From an uncultured Clostridium sp. (lineage in GTDB: Bacteria; Bacillota; Clostridia; TANB77; CAG-508), in NCBI GenBank assembly GCA_947574235.1, contig CANPIU010000012.1, positions 1-43,186 of the forward strand: a stretch of 43,186 nucleotides of DNA, given 5' to 3'. The notes below the pieces were generated by a model. That model had not been told where the DNA came from. It was given only the letters and a program-made list of their open reading frames with translations, and searched no databases. Numbering within the stretch: position 1 is the first letter of the stretch; every line of letters starts with the position of its first letter. Both the position numbers and the translations under genes were made by a program. This document shows positions 29,583 through 39,925 of this stretch, piece by piece.

Positions 29583-30224
29583 ATGGATAAACAAAAATTA
29601 ATGAATATACTTAATTATTATTATGAAGCCGCTTCCCTAAAAGAAGTAGAAAGAACTGGATGGCAATATTGGAACGTCTCTCGTGACAAAAGAATAGAAT
29701 CTATTGCAGAACATATTTATGGAACGCAACAACTAGCCATGGCCATTTTCTCTGAATTTGATTTAAAGCTTGATATTTTTAAAGTTATTACTATGCTAAG
29801 CTTACACGAAACAGAAGAAATCAATATGGGAGATAAAACTCCTTTTGACAATATCAGTGAAGTTGAAAAATTACAACTAGGAAAAGTAGCAGTTGCTAAA
29901 ACCTTATCGAATTTAAACAAAAAGAATTTTTATCTTGACCTAATCGATGAATTTAATAGCAGAAAAACACCAGAGGCACAATTTGCCTATCTTTGCGATA
30001 AACTAGAGTGTGACTTACAAGCCAAACAATATTCTGATACCAAAAGGTGTTCTCTTACCTCTGTATCGCCTAATATTTCAAATGATACCAGAGTTAAAGA
30101 AATCATTGCAAAAGGTGCTAAAAGTGTAGCCGACGTATTTATTGCTTACGATGAAAATAAATATGCTGAAAGTGAAATCTTTACAGCTTTAATTCATTAT
30201 TTAAAAAACGATAGAAATGAGTAG
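29583..30224 (+). CDS. HD-domain hydrolase (YfbR-like)
   Basis: RIESIAEHIYGTQQLAMAI...TMLSLHETEEINMGDKTPF. Confidence 0.85.
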   Translation: MDKQKLMNILNYYYEAASLKEVERTGWQYWNVSRDKRIESIAEHIYGTQQLAMAIFSEFDLKLDIFKVITMLSLHETEEINMGDKTPFDNISEVEKLQLGKVAVAKTLSNLNKKNFYLDLIDEFNSRKTPEAQFAYLCDKLECDLQAKQYSDTKRCSLTSVSPNISNDTRVKEIIAKGAKSVADVFIAYDENKYAESEIFTALIHYLKNDRNE

Positions 30225-30226
30225 CC

Positions 30227-30862
30227 TTACAACTCATTTTCTATCGTTTTAACAATTCCCTCTGCGATTGCTTCTGCATATTCGTCTAAATTATCGTCTA
30301 ACAATTGATTATCCTTTTCATTCGAAATAAAGCCTAACTCAATCAAACAACTTGGCATATTTGTATTTTTCAAAACATAATAATCAGAACTTTCTCCATC
30401 TATCGTTCCATACTTAATGCCTCTATTTTGTTGTATCTTAGTTTGTGTTAAGCCTGCCAAGATATTATCGGCAAGTTTTGTATCTTTTTCTTCTTTTGCA
30501 CTTTTACACCATATTTCCACTCCATTTCCCACAGTAGCACTATTTCTATGGATAGATACAAAAATATCGGCCTTTTTCTTATTAGCTATTATGCATCTTT
30601 CTTGAAGACTCACTTCTTTATCTTTTTTTCTTGTCATAATCACTTTAATATTTTTCTTCTTTAGCTTCTTTTCAACTAATTTTGTTATTTTTAAGGTATC
30701 ATCTTTTTCGTATCGTTTCCCTAAAACAGCACCAACTTCTTCTCCTCCATGACCTGCATCAAGGCAAACACGTACTTTGCTATTTTCTTTAAACATTAAA
30801 AAAATAACACTAATGATTACGATTGCTAACATTATGATTAAAATTTTTATCTGTTTTTTCAA
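30227..30862 (-). CDS. N-acetylmuramoyl-L-alanine amidase (Amidase_3, CwlD-like)
   Basis: VCLDAGHGGEEVGAVLG; DIFVSIHRNSA; CLIELGFISNEKD. Confidence 0.92.
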   Translation of the reverse strand: MKKQIKILIIMLAIVIISVIFLMFKENSKVRVCLDAGHGGEEVGAVLGKRYEKDDTLKITKLVEKKLKKKNIKVIMTRKKDKEVSLQERCIIANKKKADIFVSIHRNSATVGNGVEIWCKSAKEEKDTKLADNILAGLTQTKIQQNRGIKYGTIDGESSDYYVLKNTNMPSCLIELGFISNEKDNQLLDDNLDEYAEAIAEGIVKTIENEL

Positions 30863-31485
30863 CTTAGCACTTCCTTATTTTCTAATTCTTTTATCTTAGC
30901 ATATATGTCATCCCAATTGTTGCAACGATAAATATTTTCATTTTCTATTCCTTTATTATAGTCCCAATGGTAACATATCATTTTCGTTAACTTCGATAAT
31001 TGTTTTAAATTTTGTGGCGAATCTTCTATCATGATATCAATATTCTTTTCCCTTATATAGCTTGATTTGTCTTCTTCTGAAAATATAATTTCATCATACA
31101 CGATATCATTTTCCTTAAGCCATTGCTTCACCGTTGTTCTCATTTTTTCTCTTAATAAATCACTTTCGCCAAATTGCTTTTCTGTTTTCGGACTCGCTAA
31201 CCATCTTGCTGTTATAATATACAATTTATGACCATCTTCTTTTAGTTTCTTTATATTTTCCTTTACTCCTACAATTGGTGGATTTTTCTTGGCATACATA
31301 AATATATTTTTCTTCCAAAAGTCCAAATCTGTTTTTTCATCCCAATCAAATACTTGGCAAGAGTCATAAGCAGCAGGATTTATCAATTTTCCTTTTTGGT
31401 GTTCTTCACAATATTTTAGTCCTTCCTCAATCGTAAATTTTCTAACATCTGTTAATACGCCATCTATATCAATTCCTATGTTCAT
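30859..31485 (-). CDS. HAD-superfamily nucleotidase-like protein
   Basis: MNIGIDIDGVLTDVRKF; LYIITARW; IDIMIEDSPQNL. Confidence 0.8.
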   Translation of the reverse strand: MNIGIDIDGVLTDVRKFTIEEGLKYCEEHQKGKLINPAAYDSCQVFDWDEKTDLDFWKKNIFMYAKKNPPIVGVKENIKKLKEDGHKLYIITARWLASPKTEKQFGESDLLREKMRTTVKQWLKENDIVYDEIIFSEEDKSSYIREKNIDIMIEDSPQNLKQLSKLTKMICYHWDYNKGIENENIYRCNNWDDIYAKIKELENKEVLS

Positions 31486-31499
31486 TTGTTCTTTCCTCC

Positions 31500-32126
31500 T
31501 TACTCTGTAAAAAATAATGAATTAATGATAAAGTCGCCTACTTCTTGCCACTCTTCTTTTAATTCTTTTGTACAATTAAAACTAATAATCACTAATTTGT
31601 TTTGATACGAAAAACAAATCATGTTATTATAGATTTCTGTATCCGTTGCTTTGGATATCAATTTTATCTGCCCAACTTTATGATTGTCCACTTCATAAGT
31701 ATTGCTTTCAATGATTTCGCTATTATTTTTCAATACCTCTTCCATATAAATTCGATAGCTATTAATTTGACTATTGCTCATCTCATTTTCTGTCATACTA
31801 ATAACTACATTAATGTTGGTTTCTTCATTTGAAAATACGATATCTGGCATGTCTCCACTATATTTTTGTGCTATGGTTTGAGCATCTAATGGATGAAATT
31901 GAGTTGGTACTTTAATAAAAAATTTATTATCTTCTACATGCGTATATTCTGTTTCTATGGTTTCTCCACTTTTGGTTTGCGTTACTAAGGTTTCTAGTTT
32001 TTCTCCTTCTTGTTTTAATTTCTCTGTTTTTTGGTTAAATATCAGCTGTATGATAAGACAAACACCTACTATAATTGCACAGATAACCCCAAATATTATT
32101 TTCCCTATTTTCTTTTTATTTTTCAT
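31500..32126 (-). CDS. membrane-anchored hypothetical protein
   Basis: N-terminal TM helix IGKIIFGVICAIIVGVCLIIQLIF; full ORF. Confidence 0.6.
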   Translation of the reverse strand: MKNKKKIGKIIFGVICAIIVGVCLIIQLIFNQKTEKLKQEGEKLETLVTQTKSGETIETEYTHVEDNKFFIKVPTQFHPLDAQTIAQKYSGDMPDIVFSNEETNINVVISMTENEMSNSQINSYRIYMEEVLKNNSEIIESNTYEVDNHKVGQIKLISKATDTEIYNNMICFSYQNKLVIISFNCTKELKEEWQEVGDFIINSLFFTE

Positions 32127-32183
32127 TACAATCTCTCCTATTCTTCTATCATATTCTCACATTTACTTACGACTTTTTAAATG

Positions 32184-34079
32184 TTATTCTTCATTTAAAG
32201 CTTCCCACTCTAGCATCTTAAGTTCAATTTCGCTTTCTATCCTTTGAATTTCATCCTGTAACTCCTTTAGTTTCATGTAATCTGTTACTATCTCCTCTTG
32301 TTCCATCTCTTGCCTTAAACCTTTAATTTGTTCTTCCATCTGCTCTATTTGCACTTCTAACTTCTTGCTTTTATTTTGCTTTCGAGCTTTTTCTTTATTT
32401 TGTAAATAGAGATTATTGGTATTTTTCTTTTTTGGTTCTTTCACCTTTTCTTCTTGGTCTTCTTGTATTTGTCTTGCTTCTTTATTTTGCCTGTATTCTT
32501 CATAGCCTCCTTTAAAATAGACTACTCTATCATCTTCAAAGGCAAGAATTGCATTGGCTATTTTGCTTACAAAATATCTATCATGGGAAACAAAAATCAA
32601 ACTTCCTTGATAAGCTTGTAATAGATGCTCCAAACTCTCTTTTCCCATAATATCCATATGGTTAGTGGGCTCATCTAATACTAATAGATTTGCTTCTTTC
32701 TTAAAAATTTTACATAGTTGCAAACGGACTTTTTCTCCTCCTGATAGTACCTTTATTTGTTTGAATACGTCCTCCCCTGAAAAGAGAAAAGCTCCTAAAG
32801 ATTTTCTTACTTCTGTTGTCGTTAATTTTGGAAACTCTTTACTAAAATCATCAAAGATAGTAACTTCTTTATCTAAAAATTCCATTTGTTGGTCAAAATA
32901 TTCTTTCTTTACATGATAACCATATTCATATTCGCCACCCAAAGCAGGAATTTGCTCCATTAAAGTCTTTAATAATGTTGATTTTCCTTTTCCATTTTCG
33001 CCAATAATCGCCAACTTTTCGCCTTTGTACAACTCAAATGATACTTCTGCTACTGGTGTATCGTATCCTATTTTTAACTTTTTGGCTGCTACTACTAATT
33101 TTCCACTTTCAACTGGTAGCTTGAAATTGGCATGAAACGTTTTTAAATCATACTGATTTGGTTCTTCTATTATCGTCATTTGCTCAATTTTTTTCAATTT
33201 TGATAATGCCATCTTTGCTTTGGATGGTTTATAACGAAATCGGTCAGCAATGGCTTGCAATCTTTTTATTTCTTTTTGTTGATATTCATAATCTTTTAAT
33301 TGTTTTTCATAGTTTACTCGTTTTTGTTTTTCGAAAAAGGTATAATTGCCTGAATAGGCTGTAATAGAGGCATATTCAATCTCATATACTTTTCCTACAA
33401 TTTTATCTAAAAACATCCTATCATGAGAAACAATGACTACTGCTTTAGGATAATTTTTTAAATAATTTTCTAGCCACTCAATGGTTGTAATATCTAAGTG
33501 GTTCGTAGGCTCATCTAATAATAAGATATCTGGCTTGCTTAACAGCAATTTTAAGAAAGCAATTTTTGTTTTTTGTCCTCCTGAAAATTCATTGATTTTT
33601 TTCGTTTTATCTTCTTCGGTAAAGCCAAATTTCTTAATGGCTATTTCTACTTCTTTTTGATAGGTATAACCACCTTGCTGTTTATATCTTTCTAAACTTT
33701 GTGTATACTCTTTGATTAAGTCATCATTTGTTTTTTCTTGTAAGCTTTCTTGTAATTGATTGATTTTATTTTCTAGCTTTCTTAATTCTTCATAGCATTT
33801 TAATATTTCTTCTAAAAAGGTATTGTTACTGCTTTCGAATTCAATTTGTTTTAGATGTCCAATGATAGGATTTCCTTGTTTATAAACGCCAAACCTTACG
33901 TCTCCTATTCCTTCTTCTAACATTTCATTTTCTAAAATGGCCTTCAATAAGGTTGTTTTTCCACTTCCGTTTTTTCCTACGATTGCTATTTTTTCTTTTT
34001 CTTTTATTTCAAAGTTAATTTCTTCTAGTATAGTTTCGGCTCCATAAGATATGGCTCCATTTACGATTTTGTAGTTCAT
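32184..34079 (-). CDS. ABC-F family ATPase
   Basis: Two ABC domains: GKNGSGKTTLLKA/FSGGQKTKIAFLKLLLSKPDILLLDEPTNHLD and GENGKGKSTLLKT/LSGGEKVRLQL...LLVLDEPTNHMD. Confidence 0.95.
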   Translation of the reverse strand: MNYKIVNGAISYGAETILEEINFEIKEKEKIAIVGKNGSGKTTLLKAILENEMLEEGIGDVRFGVYKQGNPIIGHLKQIEFESSNNTFLEEILKCYEELRKLENKINQLQESLQEKTNDDLIKEYTQSLERYKQQGGYTYQKEVEIAIKKFGFTEEDKTKKINEFSGGQKTKIAFLKLLLSKPDILLLDEPTNHLDITTIEWLENYLKNYPKAVVIVSHDRMFLDKIVGKVYEIEYASITAYSGNYTFFEKQKRVNYEKQLKDYEYQQKEIKRLQAIADRFRYKPSKAKMALSKLKKIEQMTIIEEPNQYDLKTFHANFKLPVESGKLVVAAKKLKIGYDTPVAEVSFELYKGEKLAIIGENGKGKSTLLKTLMEQIPALGGEYEYGYHVKKEYFDQQMEFLDKEVTIFDDFSKEFPKLTTTEVRKSLGAFLFSGEDVFKQIKVLSGGEKVRLQLCKIFKKEANLLVLDEPTNHMDIMGKESLEHLLQAYQGSLIFVSHDRYFVSKIANAILAFEDDRVVYFKGGYEEYRQNKEARQIQEDQEEKVKEPKKKNTNNLYLQNKEKARKQNKSKKLEVQIEQMEEQIKGLRQEMEQEEIVTDYMKLKELQDEIQRIESEIELKMLEWEALNEE

Positions 34080-34160
34080 TTTTTTCCTTCCTTTTTAACG
34101 TCTCATCATAACTGCATAATATCATAAATTTATTAAAATAGCAATTAAAAAAACAACAAA

Positions 34161-34230
34161 AAAACTTGATATAGCCCCATCTAAAAAGCATATCAAGTCC
34201 CAACACGGATTAGGCTTTGCCTAGTCCTTT
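34161..34230 (-). repeat. two-hairpin ~70-bp element, copy A
   Basis: Minus: AAAGGACTAGGCAAAGCCTAATCCGTGTTGGGACTTGATATGC...ATATCAAGTTTT. Confidence 0.8.
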
Positions 34231-34292
34231 ACTATATTTATATTTAACTCTATTTGTCAATCGTACAATTTTTCAATAATAAATCCCCAAAA

Positions 34293-35273
34293 TTATGGAA
34301 TTAATACCCAACCACTTTGACCATAACCATTATCAGCTTTACCTGTTGTCTTAATTCCAGACTTTAAAACGACAACAGGTCGAACACTCCATGGCGAATA
34401 ATCACTTCCAGCTGTATCAGTAGCCCTAACTTCACACCAAGCCCATAAATTCGGAGAGCCTTGGGTAGCAAACCAGAAATACCTAAGATTATTCAGCATT
34501 GCCGAATTAGAAAGAGCCGAATAATCTTTATGATATTCTACGCATCTTGCATCCCTTGCAAATTTACTATTAAGAAAATAATTTTTACAGAATTCGTTTA
34601 AATGACGTATTGATTCCGTTTGTGAATAACTTACATTTCGAAAGTACCTTGCTGGGCAACCAGCATGCACGAGCTCAATTGTATCATCTTCTACACTTAA
34701 TACTTGCCAACCTCCAGTATAATCACCTGCAGCAATACTCTTATTTTTACTATTTCCTTTGGTATAGCCTCCAAATGCTCCATTATTTTTAGTTGCTTCT
34801 ACAGTTTCTTCCCACTCTCCTGCTTCATAATTCACAAAATCCCCAACTTCTATTTGAGTAACTAGCAAAGAGGCATTTTCTATTATTTCTTCTTTTTCTT
34901 CCATTTTTTCATTATATATCTCTGAAACTTTAATTTTGTAACTCCCTTCTGTTGTTACTAATGTTTGTTCTTTTAGTTCTCCGCTTCCCTGTAAATCCCC
35001 ATATTTACCCAATATTTCTTTCAATAACGCTTCTTCTATTTTTCCCTCATTTTCACTTTGCTTACCCATTATTTGTATTTTTATTTGCTCTTTAATACTT
35101 TCTCTATCATTTTCCTCTTTTGACACAGTTGCTTTTGTTAATATTCCATTTTCTCCTGTTAAACTAGCAATACTTATTCCCGCTAAAATCAATAAAATGA
35201 TACTAGTAATTATTAATGCTATTAAAGTAATACCTTTGTTATTTCTCTTTTTCCCTGTTAAATTTTTCTCCAT
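34293..35273 (-). CDS. prepilin-like (type IV pilin N-terminal) secreted protein
   Basis: KRNNKGITLIALIITSIILLILAGISIASLTGENGIL; C-terminal adhesin-like domain ending WSVRPVVVLKSGIK. Confidence 0.85.
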   Translation of the reverse strand: MEKNLTGKKRNNKGITLIALIITSIILLILAGISIASLTGENGILTKATVSKEENDRESIKEQIKIQIMGKQSENEGKIEEALLKEILGKYGDLQGSGELKEQTLVTTEGSYKIKVSEIYNEKMEEKEEIIENASLLVTQIEVGDFVNYEAGEWEETVEATKNNGAFGGYTKGNSKNKSIAAGDYTGGWQVLSVEDDTIELVHAGCPARYFRNVSYSQTESIRHLNEFCKNYFLNSKFARDARCVEYHKDYSALSNSAMLNNLRYFWFATQGSPNLWAWCEVRATDTAGSDYSPWSVRPVVVLKSGIKTTGKADNGYGQSGWVLIP

Positions 35274-35376
35274 CTTTCTTCTATCCTTTCTTTTGTTTTA
35301 ATCATAACTGTATTTTATCAAAAGGTGGAATTATGTCAATAAGTTTGTATTATGCTTTTACTTAAATAAAATATTA

Positions 35377-35442
35377 AAAACTTGATATCACTTTTAATAA
35401 GCATATCAAGTTCTAACAAGGTTAGACTTTGTCTCGTCCTTT
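35377..35442 (-). repeat. two-hairpin ~66-bp element, copy B
   Basis: Minus: AAAGGACGAGACAAAGTCTAACCTTGTTAGAACTTGATATGC...GATATCAAGTTTT, homologous to copy A. Confidence 0.8.
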
Positions 35443-35449
35443 CATCGGT

Positions 35450-35914
35450 TTATTCTATCACATCTGATTTATAATTTTTTAAAAAATCCGTCAACTCTGT
35501 TTCATTAGCAAAAATTTTATCGAATATCAAATACAAAGAGTCAGTTGCTTCATATTCTCCTAGTGCATAGCACTTTTTCCCCATACCATAAGCAATTCCC
35601 GCTTCTATATGAGCAGACTTTCCAGCTGGTAATACTAATAATAAATTTTTTGAATTTTTTTCTGCTTCTATATCATGTTCAAAAATTGTTTGAACCGAAG
35701 CACTGTCTAATCCCAAACTCTCAAATTTTCTCATCAATTCTTCAGGACTTTCGTTTATATCCAAGCCTGCCTCTTTGTGAGACTCCTCATTTTTTAGAAA
35801 ACAATAATAAGATATATTTAAGCTATCGAAAATTTCACAGATTTTTAAAATCTTCTCTTTATTTCTTGTTCTCCCTGCAATAAAAAAATCATAAATTTGA
35901 CTCAATTTCTTCAC
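35450..35914 (-). CDS. nucleoside 2-deoxyribosyltransferase-like protein
   Basis: YDFFIAGRTRNKEKI...LLLVLPAGKSAHIEAGIAYGMGKKCYALGEYEATDSLYLIFD. Confidence 0.75.
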   Translation of the reverse strand: MKKLSQIYDFFIAGRTRNKEKILKICEIFDSLNISYYCFLKNEESHKEAGLDINESPEELMRKFESLGLDSASVQTIFEHDIEAEKNSKNLLLVLPAGKSAHIEAGIAYGMGKKCYALGEYEATDSLYLIFDKIFANETELTDFLKNYKSDVIE

Positions 35915-36401
35915 TCTCCTTTTTATTCCTAATCATAAATAGAAAGATTGGTCTTAAAAAGCCAAAGGTTATAACCCCTAAAACTGTATAAATATCAGCA
36001 CGTTTTCCTACGAATTTTGCGTATATTTTGTGGCTTAATAGGATATTCATAATAAAGCTCACAAAAACACCCAAGAAAAAAGTACCCCAAAATATCTCTT
36101 GATAGGTAGCAACGGTTCTGTAACCAATAAAACTAATGAATATCCCCATATCTACAATCCATAAAATAATTCCCAAAGGTTTATTGCCAGCTACTTTCCC
36201 AAGTAGGTATTTGTTATAGAAGGGTATCCATGCTAAGATAGGCTTTTTATATCCTAAATTTTTTCCCATCCTCATTAAAGCAATACTTTCAAAGGTATAG
36301 GTAACTATCATACTAACAATAACTACCAAAAAGATGATAATTAAAAAATAAAAAAATACTGTCATAGTTCCTAATAATAAAAACACACTTAATCCTCCCA
36401 T
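35889..36401 (-). CDS. multi-TM membrane protein
   Basis: Several hydrophobic helices; adjacent to SipW-like peptidase. Confidence 0.65.
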   Translation of the reverse strand: MGGLSVFLLLGTMTVFFYFLIIIFLVVIVSMIVTYTFESIALMRMGKNLGYKKPILAWIPFYNKYLLGKVAGNKPLGIILWIVDMGIFISFIGYRTVATYQEIFWGTFFLGVFVSFIMNILLSHKIYAKFVGKRADIYTVLGVITFGFLRPIFLFMIRNKKESEEIESNL

Positions 36402-36997
36402 TTTAATAGCCCCTCTTCGTATTTTTTACGTTTTTCTTTTCTTTTTTCTTTTCTTTTTTTTATTCTACTTTTATAACAAGCAATCAAAATAATTATCAAT
36501 ACCAATATCATTAGTGTAAACTTACTTTTTAGAATATTAATAACCACTCCAAATCGACTCATCTTAAATTGATATTTTCCATCCATTTGTTCATAGGTTA
36601 TTCTTTCTTTATCTTCGGTATTGTTATTATCTCCTTTGGTTGTATATTTTCTTTTTCCATTTTCTTCTGCAATTCCTATTATTCTATGTGTTACGTTCGT
36701 TTTGTTCTGTGTTGTAAAAGAAATAATATCATGAATTCTAATCTCATTTTCTGGTACTTCTTTTACTAAGATAGCATCTCCCTTTTTAATCGTTGGCTCC
36801 ATACTTCCTGACATAATCACAAAACTTTTATAACCAAAAAAGTCTGGTGTTTGGTTTGGATTTAGAAAAGATTTAACAATTAAGGTAAGATTAAATATTA
36901 TGATTGGTATTAATACAATATAAAGAATTGCACTTACCATTCTTTCTATTACTTGTATTCTTTGGTTTTCTTTCTGAACTTTATCAATTTTGTACAT
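36389..36997 (-). CDS. signal peptidase I, SipW/ER type
   Basis: VIMSGSMEPTIKKGDAILVKEV; IISFTTQNKTNVTHRIIGI; KYTTKGDNNNTEDKE. Confidence 0.92.
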   Translation of the reverse strand: MYKIDKVQKENQRIQVIERMVSAILYIVLIPIIIFNLTLIVKSFLNPNQTPDFFGYKSFVIMSGSMEPTIKKGDAILVKEVPENEIRIHDIISFTTQNKTNVTHRIIGIAEENGKRKYTTKGDNNNTEDKERITYEQMDGKYQFKMSRFGVVINILKSKFTLMILVLIIILIACYKSRIKKRKEKRKEKRKKYEEGLLKWED

Positions 36998-37016
36998 TTT
37001 TTCTCCTCTTTTGATT

Positions 37017-37589
37017 TTAAGAATTTTCTTCTAACTTCTTATTTAGCTTCGAATAAATATGTTCCTTTATCCAAACCTCTGTAGAAACTTCCTCTATTTC
37101 TTGCATCGGAACCCATTTCACGGCACTATTTTCATCTTCTTTGTTATGTAAGATTTCTCCTTCGTCTACCTCAATTAAATAGGTAAGATTTAAGTGAATA
37201 TGAGAAGATACATAGTTTCCCTTTTTCACATGGCCATCTACTGTCAATAACTCTAACGAAAAAATATCCTCTGTTACAGGTTTTACCTTTTTTACTCCTG
37301 TTTCTTCTTTTAACTCTTTTATTGCTACTTTCAATAAATCAGCCTCACCATCGCTATGGCCTCCTGTCCACGTCCAAGCCTTATAGATATTATGATATAC
37401 CATTAATACTTTGTTTCTTTCTGGGTTAACTGCCCAAATAGAAGCTGTAAAATGAGCAAATTCATTATCCCTTGTTAATATGTCATCAAATGTATCTATA
37501 TATTTTAGCATAACTTGTTTATCTCTTTTCTCTTGCTCATTATAAGGTTCGTAATTTTGAATTTTAGTTTTCAAATCTTGTAAATTCAT
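37017..37589 (-). CDS. NUDIX hydrolase
   Basis: WTWTGGHSDGEADLLKVAIKELKEETGV. Confidence 0.9.
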   Translation of the reverse strand: MNLQDLKTKIQNYEPYNEQEKRDKQVMLKYIDTFDDILTRDNEFAHFTASIWAVNPERNKVLMVYHNIYKAWTWTGGHSDGEADLLKVAIKELKEETGVKKVKPVTEDIFSLELLTVDGHVKKGNYVSSHIHLNLTYLIEVDEGEILHNKEDENSAVKWVPMQEIEEVSTEVWIKEHIYSKLNKKLEENS

Positions 37590-37615
37590 TATTTTTGTAT
37601 AAATCCTCTCTTACA

Positions 37616-38725
37616 CTACATTTCAATAATTTTTTCCCATGGTAGATTTTCTTTTCCAAAATGGCCATAATTAGTTGTTTGAGAATAAATTGGTTGTTTT
37701 AAATTCAAATAGCGAATAATGCCATCTGGTGTTAAATCAAATTTTTCTTTAATCAGTTTTACCAATTCTTCCTCTGTCGTCTTTGCAGTTCCAAAGGTAT
37801 TCACACAAATGGATAATGGTTCTTCCATCCCAATGGCATAAGATACTTGTATTTCACATTTTTGTGCATAACCATTGGCGACAAGGTTTTTGGCAATATG
37901 TCTCATCATATAAGCACCGCTTCTATCTACTTTACTTGGGTCTTTTCCAGAAAAAGCTCCGCCTCCATGACAAGCATAGCCACCATAAGTATCTACGATA
38001 ATTTTTCTTCCTGTAAGCCCTGTATCTCCTAAAGGTCCACCAATTACAAATCTTCCCGTTGGATTGATATAGATATTCGTTTTTTCGTCCATCATATTTT
38101 CTGGCACGGTTTGTTTAATTACGGTTTCAACGATATCCTTTTTTAGTTGTTCTTGCTCTATGTTAGCTTCATGTTGGGTTGAGATTAAGATCGTTTCAAT
38201 TCTTTTTGGCTTGTTATCTTCATATTCCACGGTTACTTGTGTTTTTCCATCTGGTCTTAAATAAGGAAGAATTTTATCTTTTCTTACTTGTGTTAATTTT
38301 TTAGCTAACTTATGAGCCATACTAATAGCATATGGCATATAACTTTCTGTTTCATTAGAAGCAAAACCAAACATAATTCCTTGGTCTCCAGCACCGCCGA
38401 CGTCTACTCCCATAGCTATATCTGGACTTTGTTTGGTAATGTTTATATCAATTTTACAAGTATCTGGGTCAATATCAATGTTGCTATCTCCATAGCCTAT
38501 ATTTCTAATCGTTTGTCTTACTATTTTTTCATAATCAATTTGCCCATTAAAAGTAATTTGACCTGCTAAAGTTATTTTATTATTAGAAGCAAATGTTTCT
38601 ACTGCTACTCTCGCATTTTTGTCTTGCTCTAAACACTTATCTAATATACTATCCGATATCGTATCACATAATTTATCTGGGTGTCCTTCTGTTACACTTT
38701 CAGATGAAAAATAATATTGTTTCAT
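37616..38725 (-). CDS. metK: S-adenosylmethionine synthetase
   Basis: [61 protein letters not shown]; start trimmed to Met19 of the supplied ORF. Confidence 0.97.
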   Translation of the reverse strand: MKQYYFSSESVTEGHPDKLCDTISDSILDKCLEQDKNARVAVETFASNNKITLAGQITFNGQIDYEKIVRQTIRNIGYGDSNIDIDPDTCKIDINITKQSPDIAMGVDVGGAGDQGIMFGFASNETESYMPYAISMAHKLAKKLTQVRKDKILPYLRPDGKTQVTVEYEDNKPKRIETILISTQHEANIEQEQLKKDIVETVIKQTVPENMMDEKTNIYINPTGRFVIGGPLGDTGLTGRKIIVDTYGGYACHGGGAFSGKDPSKVDRSGAYMMRHIAKNLVANGYAQKCEIQVSYAIGMEEPLSICVNTFGTAKTTEEELVKLIKEKFDLTPDGIIRYLNLKQPIYSQTTNYGHFGKENLPWEKIIEM

Positions 38726-38760
38726 TTTTTTCTCCTTTTTGTGCCAAAAGCTTAAGTCCC

Positions 38761-39906
38761 CTATGGCTCTGTTTGGCACTTTTTATTAATTAATATAGTT
38801 GCTACAATTGACAAAATAAAGATAGCATAAAAAATCTTTTCTTTGACCAATAGGCTTATCAAGGCAAGTATTGAAAAGACAATAACTTCTGTAAAGCACA
38901 AACTCATTTGACCTACTGTTGATAAGATTACAGCTTCTTCTTTGTCTGCTTTTTTTATTTGATTTTGGATGGAAGTTTGTATCGCTGTTTCATATACTTT
39001 TTCAAAATTATCATTGACAGCTTTATTGATGGATATGACATATTTATTTCTAATCCCTAAAAACATGGCTGTGATTATTATTTTGATGGCAGACACTATG
39101 GTATTGGTTTTCTTGCTATTCTTGTCTGTCCATTTTCCTGTTAGGATAACCGTTATGATTTGTAATAACAACGATACTGACATAACCATTGAAAAGGCTT
39201 TAAAATCTTGCAAAGCAAGAAATAGGTATAATGGAATAAATTGTCTTTCGATAATATGGGCTGTTCTTAGTGCATAAATTCCTTTTACTGGGTTCTTGCT
39301 TGTCTTAAGGGTATGCATTGTTTTTTTCCATACTTGTTTAGCATCTACTTCTGGTTTGTAATCAACGAAAGCTGTGCATAAATAGTCTAGTAAGAAAAAG
39401 ATAGAAATTACCAAAATCAATAATAAATTATTTTGGGTAATAACACCCCATGCTACTACTACACTAGCTAAAAATTGACCTAAAATTTTGGCGATTACTC
39501 GCACACTATTATAGCGTCCTCTATGAATTGTTTCTACATATTGATTAGAAATAGCATCCTCAATTGGATTGGCTAGGGCTCCTGGCATACTCATTACCAA
39601 TAGGAATAAAACGAAATGATGATATTCTCCATACAAAACCATATAAGTTCCTATTACTCTTAATACGTTTGCTAAAAGAGCACAATTAGCTACACCAAAT
39701 CTATGTGAAATTTTCAAGAATAATGGGGAAGCTATCCCCATTATTCCAAATCTTAGACCATAGAGTAGTAATATCATCGTAATTGGCATACCATTTTTGT
39801 ATAACATAGTGGTTCCAAATATTTCTACAAAAGCATTGGCAAATGCATAGAAAAACTTGCTTAAATATAAAAATAGGTATTCCCTTCTTTTAAAATATTC
39901 CTTCAT
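38761..39906 (-). CDS. MFS-like membrane transporter
   Basis: About 10-12 TM helices; start trimmed to [17 protein letters not shown], removing overlap with the upstream gene. Confidence 0.7.
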   Translation of the reverse strand: MKEYFKRREYLFLYLSKFFYAFANAFVEIFGTTMLYKNGMPITMILLLYGLRFGIMGIASPLFLKISHRFGVANCALLANVLRVIGTYMVLYGEYHHFVLFLLVMSMPGALANPIEDAISNQYVETIHRGRYNSVRVIAKILGQFLASVVVAWGVITQNNLLLILVISIFFLLDYLCTAFVDYKPEVDAKQVWKKTMHTLKTSKNPVKGIYALRTAHIIERQFIPLYLFLALQDFKAFSMVMSVSLLLQIITVILTGKWTDKNSKKTNTIVSAIKIIITAMFLGIRNKYVISINKAVNDNFEKVYETAIQTSIQNQIKKADKEEAVILSTVGQMSLCFTEVIVFSILALISLLVKEKIFYAIFILSIVATILINKKCQTEP

Positions 39907-39925
39907 TGGTATCTTTCTTCCTCTT

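Noticed and set aside
34161-34230. c-di-GMP (GEMM) riboswitch because of GGCAAAGCCTA
   Set aside because: Only a short resemblance; the segment folds on itself as a simple stem and lies 3' of a gene rather than in a 5' UTR.
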